Origin: Dipteris shenzhenensis
Lineage: Eukaryota > Polypodiophyta > Polypodiopsida > Gleicheniales
Reading direction: 5' to 3' (one strand)
Assembly: GCA_047967505.1 (NCBI GenBank)
Contig: CM106538.1
DNA: 64,000 bases
Shown: positions 1 to 11,230 of the stretch, one piece after another
Position numbering within the stretch: position 1 is the stretch's first letter
Layout of the letters: each line of letters starts with the position of its first letter
Position numbers and translations under genes: made by a program
Notes under the pieces: model-generated
What the model was told of the DNA's origin: nothing
What the model saw: only the letters and a program-made list of their open reading frames with translations
Database searches by the model: none

Positions 1-3000
1 CCATGCAACTTTGATTGTCGCATCTTAGCACAATTGCCTCATCCTCTTGCACTCCCATGTGCCATAAGATCCTCCTCAGCCACACTGCTTCACAAGCAAC
101 AAAACATATTGCCTTGTACTCAGCCTCGGTAGAAGACAATGCCATTGTTTATTGTTTCTTACTAATCCAAGAGAAGATACCTGAACCTAAAGAGAAACAA
201 TATCCAGAAACTGATTTCCTAGAATCACCATCTCCAGCCCAATCTGAGTCACAATGACCAGCCAAGGAAGTGCCCGTATCATAAGTGATGCCATAATCAA
301 GAGTGCCCTTCACATACCTGAGCATCCGCATCCCTGCATTCCAATGATTCTCCCCGGGCTTATTGGAGAACCTACTCAAAACGCCAACAACAAAACTGAT
401 GTCCGGTCTAGTGTTGCACAAATAGATGAGACTGCCGACCAACTTCCTATACCTCCCGATGTCTACTGGGGTGGTGAGGCATCCTCCATAGACAGCCTCG
501 TATTTGCCTCCATAGGTGTAGCTATCTCCTTGCACTCAAACATACCAAATGCCTTCAAGATCTCCTTTGCATATTTCTGCTGAGAGATGAAGATCTTGCC
601 TGGCTCTTGCCAGACTTTAATCCCCAAACAATAGTACATCAAGCCTAAGTTTGTCATCTCAAACTCTGTGCTCAATGCCTTTCTAGTCTGCTGGATCATG
701 TCTTCATAGTCACCTGTAATAAGGAGATCATCCACTATAGAACAATAATAGCAGATTTTCCACCTTTCCTATACACATACAAGTTAACATCTGAGGCACA
801 TCTTTTGAAGTTTAATTTATGAAAGAATTTGTATATCCGTTGGTACCATGCTGTTGGGGCCTGTTTCAGCCCGTACAGAGCCTTCTTCAGCTTACATACA
901 ATGGAGGGCCTCAAACCCAAGTGGCCACGTACACATCCTCCTTAAGGTCACCATTCAAGAATGCTGATTTAACATCCATTTGATAAACTGGCCACTTTTT
1001 ATGAGCAGCCACCAATAGTACTGTGCGAATAGTGGTCATTCTGGCAGTCGGGGCGAAAGATTCAAAAATTTAACCCTTCAACCTGCGAAAGTCCTTGTGC
1101 AACCAATCTGGCTTTGTACTTTTCCAAAGTCCCATCGGCCTTGTACTTTACCTTCCAAACCCACTTGGTGCCAATAACCTTTCTGTTAGGTGGTCGATCT
1201 ACTAGCTCCCAAGTTTCATTCTTCATGATGCTGTCATATTCTACTTGCATAGCATTTTTCCAATCTCGGTCTGCAAGTGCTTCCTCCAAACTTGCAAGCT
1301 CCTTTACTTCTGCAATAATCTCAACCATCAAGGCCATATTGACTATGTGAGCAGAAGCCCTCCTTTGCTCCTCGATTCTCTGAGACCGCCTTGGTCCATC
1401 TACATGCTGCTCAACAGACATAAGCATCTGGTTATCATGGTCATAGAGCTACCTTACCCATTGCCGCAATGGCTTTTCCGATGGTGTAACAACAGGTTGG
1501 TGACTTATACCTTCATCATCTGATATTTCCTCCTCCTTTATAGCTCCTAGACCAGGTCCATAGTGAAGTATCTCTTCGCTTGATGATAAAGTGGAAGAGC
1601 TTTTCTCTACCTCCACTGCATGTGGCTGCTCCCTGAACACCACATCGCGGCTCGCTATGATCTTCTTTGCCTCTCAGTCATACAGCTTATAGGCTTTCTT
1701 CTCATCACAATAGCCTAAGAAGATACATTTAGTGCTTTTTAGTTGTAGCTTGTTTCTCTCTTTGTCTGGTACATGCGCATAGCATTCACACCCAAACGTT
1801 CTGAAGTGGTAGACAGATGGCTTCTTACTGCTGTAAGCCTCATGTGGTGTTTTACCTTTAAGTGCCTTTGTATAGCTGCAATTAAGGATGTAAACCGCAA
1901 TATTGACAGCCTCAGCCCAAAAGTGGTTTGGCAATCCAGCACCTTTCAACATACACCTCCCCATCTCCACGGTGGTCCGCATTCGGCGTTCAACAACCGA
2001 ATTTTGCTGAGGCGTATGTGGTGTCATCGTTTGTCGCTTGATCCCTTTGCTCTTGCAAAAATCTCCAAACTCTGTAGAAACAAACTCACCACCACCATCC
2101 AATCTGATTTTCTTCACCTTTCTCCCTGTTTCATTTTCAACAAGCTGTAGCCATTCTTTCAATTACCAAAAGCTTGAGCCTTTTCGCGAAGAAAGTACAC
2201 CCACATCTTCTTACTATAGTCGTCGACAATCAATAAAAAATAGGAAGATCCCTCCAAGGCCTGTGTAGGCATCTTACTGCACAAGTCAACATGCACCAAC
2301 TCTAGAGGAGCGTTTGCTCTATTCTTGCTTTCTTGTGAGAATGCCTTTCTCTGTTGCTTGCCCATTATGCAAGCTTCACACGGTTCTTTGATTTCTGCTA
2401 CTGCAAGTGAGCAACCATACCTTGCTTCTGCATCTCCTTCAACACTGCAAATCTAATGTGGCCGAATCTTTCGTGCCAAAGTCTGCTTGTGCCCACTCCA
2501 ACGGTGGCTGTAAGAGCACTTAGCTCATACAAATTGTTCCTCCTTACTCCTATGCCAACCAAATTGCCAGCACTATCCAAAATTTTTGCTCCTGTCTTGT
2601 TGAACCTCACCTCATGGTCAAGGTCAGTTATTGAAGCAACTGATAGCAAATTTCTCTTGATTTGTGAAACATACAACAAATTAGATAGTTTCTTAACATC
2701 TCCATTTACATAAACAAATGAAACCGTACATGTACTCTCAACAGGGTATTTTGCGTTATTTCCAACCATCACGGTGATGGGTTCCTTTAGAGGCTGTATG
2801 GAACAATATAGACCCTTCTTGCAGGTCATGTGACAAGAGGCGCCACTATCCAACACCCATGAATCAGTGGTTGACGCTTCTTGAACTGAGGAACACCCTT
2901 CCTCAATGGCCAAAAATAGATCTAACTCTGCTTCCGCTGTGTTAGCTGTCTCTTTCCCCTTATCTGTCTTCTTCAAGGTACCATTCTTTTCATCTTCTTT

Positions 3001-3886
3001 CTTGACCCGGCAATCTGCAATCACATGACCATTCTTCTTGCAGTGGAAGCATTCTCCCTTAAACTTCTTCTTGCCACCCTTCTTCATTTTGTCACCACTA
3101 GTAGAGGAACCACCTTTGCCTTTCACAGTGGCAGAGAACGCAGCATCCCCATTGCTGCCTCCATCTCAAGCTTTAAGCCTCAATTCCTCCTCCATAAGTA
3201 AAGCATAGAACTCCTCAAATGACAATGGTTGGGGTCTCACCTCAGTGTTAAGCACCGTTACCAGTCCATCAAACCTTGGTGGACATATCCAAAGACACCG
3301 CCGAGCTAGCTCTTCGCTAGTCTTTTATATCCCAGTACCAGCCATCTGGTCATGCAGATTTTTGATTCGGGTTATGAACCAGCCATCTGGTCATGCAGAT
3401 TTTTTGATTCGTTGTCTCTCCTTCATTAAACTTCTCAACTGCGAGCTAATTCTCCAAATTCTAGATCGTTGTCTGATTCCGCATCTCATACTGACTCTTC
3501 AATATGTTCCAGGCCACAATTGCCTTAGATGTATGCTGAATCAAGGTCAAAACACTATCAGTAGTACTTGTAACCAGGGCACACAGAGCATCTGCGTTCC
3601 TGCGTTTCCAAGCTCGTAGAAGGTCAGCATTAGGAGGTATCGTACTCCCCGGATTTGCTGGGTCGGGGGTTCCTTGTGGTTTTGGGTCAATCCCCAGTAC
3701 TGTCTCCAGAAGCTCATATGAATCCAAAATAGCAGTAATTTTAAACTTCCACAGAGTGTAGTTCGTACCATCTAACTTGCCTTCAGTGAAGGCTGGTGGA
3801 CGAATCCTCAACGCCTGGATTGTTGGTGCAGCAACAGCTGCTGAACTCGAGCCGCTTCCTTTTGAGCTACTTCCTGTTGCCATCAC
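1..3886 (-). pseudogene. Copia-A gag-pol polyprotein, broken
   Basis: Translation starts at 3886 with MMATGSSSKG, a typical copia gag start, followed by the DGTNYTLWKF gag motif. Further domains in order: CCHC knuckle CFHCKKNGHVIADC near 3050-3010; protease DSGA (WVLDSGASCHMT) near 2850; GAG-pre-integrase LWHERFGH near 2470; integrase with TPHTPQQNSVVER near 2020; RT with KYKARLVAQG near 1090 and MDDLLITGD near 735-710; RNase H with HCDSDWAGD near 240. The frame shifts at about 3450, 3130, 2365, 2160, 1650, 1060 and 735, and a 3340-3415 direct duplication damages gag. It cannot give a full polyprotein. The identity is secure from motif order; the exact number of lesions is approximate. Confidence 0.9.
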
Positions 3887-3957
3887 TCCGTATGCTGTTG
3901 AAGTCCTCGCCTCTCTTCTATTCTTCGATCCTTAGAGCCGCCTGGGCTCTAATACCA

Positions 3958-4550
3958 TGTTAAATTACACGGTGCAGCAGAACAGAAACTGAACAAAGAA
4001 TAGAGAGTACACAACAAACTGGAGATGAACAAAATTTTCCTTCAATACTGATGTAGTACAGATGATGGCTCCGTCCACCCATGCACTCCCACAATGGAGC
4101 TTAGATGGCGATCTAGACAGATACTAGGTGAAGAGCTACTAGCTGGAAGATATGATCTGGTACAATGGACTGGAGAGGTCGCCTCTTTATAGCTATGAGG
4201 ACGGTAGTCGGATCAACGCAATCGGTGGAGTTGACCAACCAACCTAGTCAATGAAGCCGACTAGTCAACCTAGTCAATGGAACCGACTAGTCGTCCATGG
4301 AATATTCTCTATACCGTCGCCTTGGGGGTTGAGGGCCAACTGACCCCCAGGCTGCAACAAGAATAAGGGGCTCCCACACAATCACCTTTCTACCATCAAC
4401 GGTCTCATTGATAGACCTCATCTGACATGCAAGTCAGGATCCATCCAGTGTCCCGGGCTCACACATGGCTTCTCCTCATATGGGGGCCTTACAACTTGAG
4501 CACCTTGGACCACTGGTGGTTACCAGGAGAGGCATTGAGCATATCTAACA
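3958..4550 (-). repeat. Copia-A 5' LTR (593 bp)
   Basis: The segment starts TGTTA and ends TAACA, the short inverted termini expected of an LTR, and abuts the primer-binding site at 3946-3957. A TATA-like stretch (ctctttatagct, 4190-4201, read on the minus strand) could be its promoter. No second copy is in the window for an identity check. The LTR of Copia-E (61875-62599) shares blocks with it, for example the terminal gagcatt...tatctaaca. Confidence 0.8.
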
Positions 4551-6343
4551 AGGTCCACTACAACCATCTCAAAAATAGCTAACCTTTTAGGAACGCTATG
4601 GCTCCGTGGACAGCCATCCTAACATATGCACATATTCATAGTGCAATTTAATTTTCTCAGCATCCCCTCCTAAATTGCACTCCATAAGATGGTCAAATTA
4701 CAAGAGATGAGATGTTTGATGCAAAAACAAAGTTTTACTGAGGAAAATAAGAAAATTTTTCACCAAATTAATCTACAAAAAGATCTCTTCACAAAAATAG
4801 ACATGTTACACTTAAAATGCTGCCGAATCATAACTAAAATTGCAAAATGCAAGCAAATTCTTAAAATGCTGGCAAATCATAAATAAAATTGCAAAATGCG
4901 AGCAAATTTTAAAATTTGAGCAATTTAACCATTACTCTCCATTTCCCCCTCTTAAGAAGCTCTTGGTACTAGCTTCAAGTACGTAATGGAGAAATGAACA
5001 AACTAGAAAATCTGAAGGTCATTGAGTTGGGACAAAAAAGATGCTTAAAAGTGGATCAAGAGATTCTAGCATTCCCCTTTTTTGATAAGGCTAGGAAAGC
5101 AGGCTTGCATGTGTGCGCTTCGAGTTGACTGTGGATGTAAGTGGCCCATCTGCTACCTAAACAGTAGGATGACTGATGGAGTCCACCTCGATCAAAAACT
5201 TTGTTGCATGTTAATGAATTGTTGATATCTGGACCAATTGCTAAGTCAATAGAAATTTTGTATGACCATGCATCTTTAAGCATGTGCTCAGGGATATTGT
5301 ATGACTGTATCACAACAATTGTAAGGATGGCTGTTATAGATAAACATTGTGTACCATGTCATAGGAGCCATTCTTGATGATAAAACATCAAAAAAACAAT
5401 GCACATTATAAGCAATTGTCTATGAGTGATTTAACTCTTGTAGAGAAAGAGAGCTTAGCGCCATTGGTATAAGAATATCTAGCTGTTGACTAGCACATTA
5501 GTTACATATCTTGTTCTTTACCTGTAGCATGAAATTTATGGCTCAAATTGTAGTATGATGTCTATGACATTTGTTGTTTTCGCAATTGGGAGCTCACATG
5601 AATGCTCTTTGGCACTTTTTCTTTGCATTAGAGCTCAATTTGTGCCTGTTGCAATTCATAGATGATTGGAAAACATTGAATAGATTGGCAAGACTGATTG
5701 TATCCCAAAACTAAAAAGGAAGATATCTTTCTGATTAAGCATTTGTTCTTGCTTATGAATTTGTTGAAATGCGTGCGTTATGCATGTGAAGGAACCAATG
5801 TGCCAGTAGCATTCTGCATTGAGCTTTAGCATTGTCCTTCAGAAGAAATTGGCTGATTATGCTAATTGTAGGGTAGAAAACCATTTTTGCCTTGGATTGT
5901 ACCAAGTGCCTGCATCATATTTGGGTTGTCTGACCCTTGTGTTTGATTTAGCATCATAATCAATTGACTATATGATTGACCATTTGTCATAATCCAGGTT
6001 TGTTCACAAGACCAATTTCATGATACACCTTGTATGCTCAACAAAAAAGCTGCACACGACCCATAGTGGCTAGCGACAGTGAACAATTAAACCTTCATCA
6101 ACATAATGCACTCCAGCAGAGAGAGCATAAGCTTTCCAGGTCTCAAGCAATCACTGCAGAAGAATGTGAACATAAGCCTTACACAAGACAACAGTCATGA
6201 GTGCGGAGACAGTTACGCACCAGGAGATTCATGATGCCACTTCACCCACCAAACAGTGCCTCGAGTTTTCCTCAAAGAATAGCATCTGGGAGACCATTGG
6301 CAACATCACCACCAAGCACATCTGGGTAGCATGATGCAGCCGG
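4551..6343. other. Intergenic stretch, no gene recognised
   Basis: AT-rich sequence with many stops in all frames. Around 4690-4915 there is a short internally repeated patch built on aaaattgcaaaatgc and aaatgctggcaaatcat. I looked on the minus strand here for the missing 3' exons of the vacuolar sorting receptor (cysteine-rich EGF repeat, transmembrane segment, YMPL tail) and found none. Confidence 0.5.
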
Positions 6344-6754
6344 GTGACGCGAGGGCAGCAAGAACGTCTACTGCCACTCTCATCAACATATGGCTGGACA
6401 TCAATTACACTTCATGAGCCGCCAGGAACCAGGGCACAAACAGTTCTAGAAAGACCTTCAAATGAAGATAGTGCTTTTGCAAGGCTTGGCCTGCAGCTAC
6501 CTTTCATATTTTCACAGATCAAGGAATCCGATGGTAGTGGCACCTGGTCCCAAGTTACTATAAGCATTGAGCCAGGACCCGGAAAAACAGGCTACAAGGC
6601 AACCACGTTCTCTCTTTCAGTGCCTTACAAAGAGCTGATCCTTTGTATGGTTTTGTATGTCAAGGGTAAGCCTATTACCTTTAGGATAATCCCTGCATAC
6701 ACTAGGACAAGTGCTACAGGTATCTTGATGAAGTTGTCTACACCCAAGTGGTAA
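6344..6754 (+). CDS. Hypothetical 136-residue open frame
   Basis: An uninterrupted frame of 136 codons (MTRGQQERLL... to ...KLSTPKW). I recognise no domain. It contains a stretch with beta-strand character (GTWSQVTISIEPGPGKTG) and a hydrophobic segment (ELILCMVLYVKG), but no signal peptide or catalytic motif. It lies opposite in strand to the truncated receptor gene and occupies the place where that gene's 3' exons would be expected. It may be part of a spliced gene or a chance frame. Confidence 0.2.
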   Translation: MTRGQQERLLPLSSTYGWTSITLHEPPGTRAQTVLERPSNEDSAFARLGLQLPFIFSQIKESDGSGTWSQVTISIEPGPGKTGYKATTFSLSVPYKELILCMVLYVKGKPITFRIIPAYTRTSATGILMKLSTPKW

Positions 6755-7219
6755 AAGTAGCATAAAATGCCTACAGAAGACTGAAACTGGCCTAAAGTGA
6801 TGGTGCATTTGCAGTCTTTTCTGATGACAACGTTTGCATTAAAGACTTTGGCAAGGACAAGAACACACAATACTACGAATAATTGCTCTTTCAAATGGAC
6901 TTAAATGACTGCTTCAATACTTTCAAATATAGTAAACGTTAGCATTGCTCACCCTATATCCATCCTATCAGCTGACTGAGCTTTCACAATCCGCAACATT
7001 GTCTTATTCAAGTTTGTGAAAGAACATGGAAAGATTGCTTCATCATTGCATTGGAGCACACAAAAAAGGTGTCAAACCGGAGGTGACGAACAAAGCAAGA
7101 TGGAAAACAGGTGAAATTGAGTGCTCAAGGAAATTGACAACAAATCATATCATTCTTTTGCTGGCCACCTGAGAAATGAAAATGCTCAAAAAACCAAGAT
7201 CTTTAAAGAAGAGTCTTAC

Positions 7220-9214
7220 CCTCGCAAGATGTGTAGCCATCTCCCTGAAATTGAACTCCGTCAACCAGAGGACACTCGCATACTCTTCCTCGAAACGTAT
7301 CCTGTGTAGGCAAAGTTTAACAAAACTTAAGCCAGAAAAGGGGCATATTGGTTAAATTAAACAAAGCAAGCACACTACAGGCCATCAAAATATGGCAACA
7401 GGTACCTTGCACGCAGTTATGTTTGCCCTTATGTTCTGCCAACAGCCACCATTGTTGGTCAAGCACTCATTTGTTTCCATGTCTGGAAACAATAGAACAA
7501 GAAATTCCAAGCTTAGGATAAAATTGATAAATTTTATTTTTGAATGCAAAATTGACAAATGTTCAACTGACCTGAAGTCAGACAGATAGATGGTTCAGTT
7601 TTTTCTTCAAAACCTGCACATATTGCCTTTAAGACTGCCCCTTTGTCTAGTTTTCCTGCAAATCATGTCAAGACAACTCTCCATTCATATACGCCAGCCA
7701 ACAATAAATTTGGTGCTTGAAAGACTAACTACTATTTACTCTGACATAAAGTCCGCCAGTGAGCAAAGAATTGTTTGACCTCGGTATTGTATGTTGTTAA
7801 CAATCAAAGTAGGCAACATGGTGACATCTCCACGAGAGCCTTGCCCGATCTGAAGTCCATGCAAAACAGGTTCAGCTTCAGTGCTCCAGCGTAACACACA
7901 ATAGAAACAAAGAGAATGCCATTTCTAATGATAAAGCATACAGCAGTTCGAGACCTGTGTCTCTTGCTCCCCTTTCAAAAGTGCATTTTCTGTATCAGCC
8001 TTCGGATCACCCATGCACTCGCGAATTTTCTTCACATCCAGTCCTGCACAACGTTGTAAAGTTCTGCTTAGCATATTGTGTGTAACCCCTGGCAGTAACA
8101 TAAAATTCTATAAGAGATAATACGATGGACACACCAAGAGACGTGATCACTTGTTCAGCACACTCCTGGTTGTACTTTTTCTCTGCCATCGGACACCTAA
8201 TTTGGAAATCTGTTACGTAGTCCCACCATACCCAAGGTCTGTTTGAAGTTTCATTTGCCACCTTGTAAACGCAAAGCTCTCGAAGGTTTTCTGTTACAAC
8301 ATCCTTGCCTTCGTAACCCCGAGTAAAGTCTTCCTCTGGATCTGGGGCACAATATCTGCCCTTGTTAATACACTGGGATTGGCACTGTTTGCTCGTAACA
8401 ACTGACTCAGGACAATACCACGTGATGTAATGGGGAGTGAAACGTGTGTAACCGCCCTGTTCAAGTAGCTGCGCTGCTCCTTTGAAGCTCTTAACAAATT
8501 CTTTTTGAGAATCACATTTCGAACCACACTCATCGTTACTGTTGGTCCAAAATTCATACTCCACCCGATCATCAGGATGCGGAACAGATTCTCTCCAATC
8601 TAGTTTGCATTGTATCATCTCCTTGTCATCAATTGCTTTCTTGAGAGCATCGCCAAAGCTTTTCTCTATCAATGCAGAGGGAATGGTGATGTTCTGCAAG
8701 TAGTCCCCTGCGGACTTTTCCTCTGCCGGAGAGTCCATGGTGATCAGGGGTTCATCTTTATCGTCCGCGACCAGAACGGCCGCTGCTCCAGCCCTCTGTG
8801 CGTTCCAAACTTTAAGTGCAAAATAGCAGTCTGCAGGGCAAGGCCAGCTATACAGTTAGAGTTTCTCTTACGCTCGGACGTTGTTGACGAGGGGAATTTA
8901 AAGTAAGAATTACCTCCCCTGTCCGCCAAAACAATTGTAGGCAGCACCCCGGCGCCAGACCTGAACTTGTCAGCTGAACCGAAGTCATTACAAAGTTTGG
9001 AGTTATCCTTGGGATAGACAACGGTTCCACCCAAAGTCCCACCGTATTGGGGCACGCCAAAATTTCCAAGAGCACTGTCGTAAGTCCCTTTCAGTGCTTC
9101 AGGGGAGGTGATGCTAAGGCTGTTCTTCTCCACCACAAATCGTCCCAAAATTAGAGGGAATCCGATGAAGCAGCAGAGCAGATAAGCATACACGTCGAGA
9201 CGAGAAATTCCCAT
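7220..9214 (-). pseudogene. Vacuolar sorting receptor (VSR/BP-80 family), lacks transmembrane and tail exons
   Basis: VSRs are type I membrane proteins of the Golgi and prevacuolar compartment that bind vacuolar cargo. I read seven exons with GT-AG borders and consistent phase: 9214-8914, 8830-8135, 8043-7955, 7849-7780, 7655-7572, 7482-7406 and 7301-7220, giving 466 codons without a stop. Residues 1-24 are a signal peptide; RFVVEKNSL and the PA domain ([19 protein letters not shown]) follow; then the VSR core ([28 protein letters not shown]), the thioredoxin-like stretch ([12 protein letters not shown]) and the first EGF repeat ([24 protein letters not shown]). Exon 7 ends with a good donor (GGTAAG), but I find no second or calcium-binding EGF repeat, transmembrane helix or YMPL tail in the next 2.7 kb. 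Family VSRs are about 620-630 residues. Either the 3' exons are lost or they lie beyond a very long intron. Family identity is very sure; status as pseudogene is inferred. Confidence 0.85.
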
Positions 9215-10919
9215 GACGATTGATCGAGTCTCCAGGTAGGCGAACCTTTAAATAAAGGACTGTGTATCTGCTTCAGGGAAACAATTTTTGTGAATGCAGC
9301 ATGCAATTGCGGGGAACAGGAACCAGGAAAGTATCAACCGGCCGGAAAGTACACAAACGTACAGATCCAATCAAGCAATCAAAGCAAGGCAACAATCGGG
9401 GTAAAGCGCTCCTCAAGACGTAGATCTTGGCAGCAGCTCACAATCAGAGCAAGAGATGGACGAAATGCGGAAATTCAAGATGTTCTTCTGGTGCAACCTC
9501 TGCGTATGCACATACCTTGTCCCCTTGAGATCTCAGAGACCACAGCTTCTCCCGAATCTGATCCTTTCAGTTCAAAGTCTAAGTCCTCGATCATCTACTC
9601 TCTGTGATGAGAGATCGACATTGAAATTGTGGAGAGCCAAATCTGATGAAATGAGTCACAATGGAGATGAGGATAGGAATGGCGAAGAAGCCATAGCTAG
9701 GACAGGACAAATTATGAAATTAACAAGCCTAAATTCAAAATTTTAAACATTTCTGATAAGAAACGACATCCTTTTTTTGGGGGGGTCTCTAAATCACACG
9801 AGGAACGGTTTTTGTTTTGTGCACTTAAGCAATTGTAGTGGTTCTTCTCGCTTGCGGAATTGAGGTGCGCTTCCAGTGGTTGTGTATTCGCATCTCTTTT
9901 CTTTGCAGTCTCCTGTGGCCTTGACAATAGTTGATGCTGAAGAGTTGCATGTCGATATACGGCTCGACCATCATGCACGGTCACTCCTACGGCACATATA
10001 AAACAATTTGTGAATATTAAGCTTTTAGCTGTGCAAATTTGTTAGCACTGCCTTCCAGGTAGCGCTATTGTTTCACTTTTCTTAACAAGGTGAAGACCCT
10101 TCAATTGGCCTGCCTTTTGTTTTTGCATGGTGTAGTTGATTTGCGGTGTGTTTTAATTGATGGGGAATGTAGTGTGTACTAGTGAGTGGGGAGGTCACTA
10201 TACATAGTTTGTGGTTTCTTTTGTTTTTGAGTAGCAGTTTCGTTTATTTGTTGAATAATGTAGTGTATGTTAGTGAATGGTCGGACCAGTATACATAGTT
10301 TGTGCCTGCTTTTTTTGTTTTGTTTGAGTCATTTGTCCATACTTGGTCAATGGTAGTTCCATGGATTGTTGTTGGTGTAGTTATTTGTTGTGACATATTG
10401 TGCTGAGTCATGAATTCCTTGATTGAATGAAGAGATTTTTGACTACTTTTTGATTAGCCTTCTCCTTTAGTGCTAGCCTTCATCACAATTGAGTTTGCCC
10501 TTCACCTCCAGAGTGTGGACAGAAACTCAGTGCGAAGACTTTGTATAGATGGATGCTCAAGTATGTGTGGGTGTGTGGATTTGTATGTGTGAGAGCATAC
10601 TTTTATACTATGGTCTACACCCACTGCTGGGCGTTGATGACGTCAGTAGGGATGTCATAGTAGCTAGTCCCTGCTATGCGTGATGGAGTTTATGGTTTTC
10701 AATCTTATGAGTGACTATCGTGAGATTGAAACTGCACTATGTTGTATTTTTAGAGGATGAGTTTGGAACGTTCTTGGATTCACGTAAGTTCTCTAGTCGG
10801 CTATCTAGAGCTACAGTGCATGTCAAAACAACAGCAGAACAATCAGAGAATAGAGAAGGAAGAGATGAGTAGTAGCCAAAGTATTCTATGAAATGGTACA
10901 GTCACAAGATCCTCCTCAA
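9215..10919. other. Upstream region of the receptor gene, no other gene recognised
   Basis: Read on the minus strand, a TATTTAAA box (9247-9254) lies about 35 bases before the receptor start codon. The plus-strand frames at 9290-9746 carry no recognisable motif. Around 10150-10310 an imperfect direct repeat occurs twice, built on aatgtagtgt...agtga(g/a)tgg...tatacatagtttgtg, about 90 bases apart. Confidence 0.4.
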
Positions 10920-11168
10920 CAGATATATAAATCACACTATGGCACATCAGGTATACACGAAACACACATCAATTCTTAACTACTCTATCTTTCCAAGATG
11001 TAACAGTGTAGGACATCCAAATGTTATAATTATCTACTGATCAGCCTCACAGATAAATAAATCACACTGGCACATTAGGTATACACCAACAAACACGCAT
11101 CAATTCTTAACTTCTCCATCTTTCCAAGATGCAACCTTGTAGGAAGTTCAACAATGTTATAATCGACC
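10920..11168. repeat. Tandem duplication, period about 131 bp, two copies
   Basis: Copy 1 starts at 10920 (agatatataaatcacact) and copy 2 at 11051 (agataaataaatcacact). Both continue through cacat(c/t)aggtatacac, catcaattcttaact and ctttccaagatg to a diverged end. The two have many differences, so the duplication is old. It adjoins the broken end of the Helitron Rep region. Confidence 0.8.
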
Positions 11169-11230
11169 AGATAATACAATACACAGAGAAAAGTTGAAAG
11201 TGTAGTCCAAAGACCAAACGTTTGCATACC

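Larger units (their letters stand above)
1..4550 (-). mobile_element. Copia-A: Ty1/copia LTR retrotransposon, decayed, cut by the window start
   Basis: The minus strand carries gag, protease, integrase, reverse transcriptase and RNase H in the Ty1/copia order (integrase before RT), ending in a 5' LTR at 3958-4550. A primer-binding site of 12 bases (3946-3957, complementary to initiator Met-tRNA, read TGGTATTAGAGC on the minus strand) sits directly against the LTR. The 3' LTR lies beyond base 1, so the element's target duplication cannot be tested. The reading frame is broken in several places, so it is an old non-autonomous copy. Copia-E at the right end of the window shares its sequence closely in RNase H and is in the same orientation. 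Confidence 0.92.

Noticed and set aside
6617-6894. Minus-strand frame with a hydrophobic start (MKEQLFVVLCVLVLAKVF) as the missing membrane segment of the receptor
   Set aside because: It lacks the EGF cysteines before it, the tail after it and matching splice phase, and the text does not resemble the VSR membrane region.
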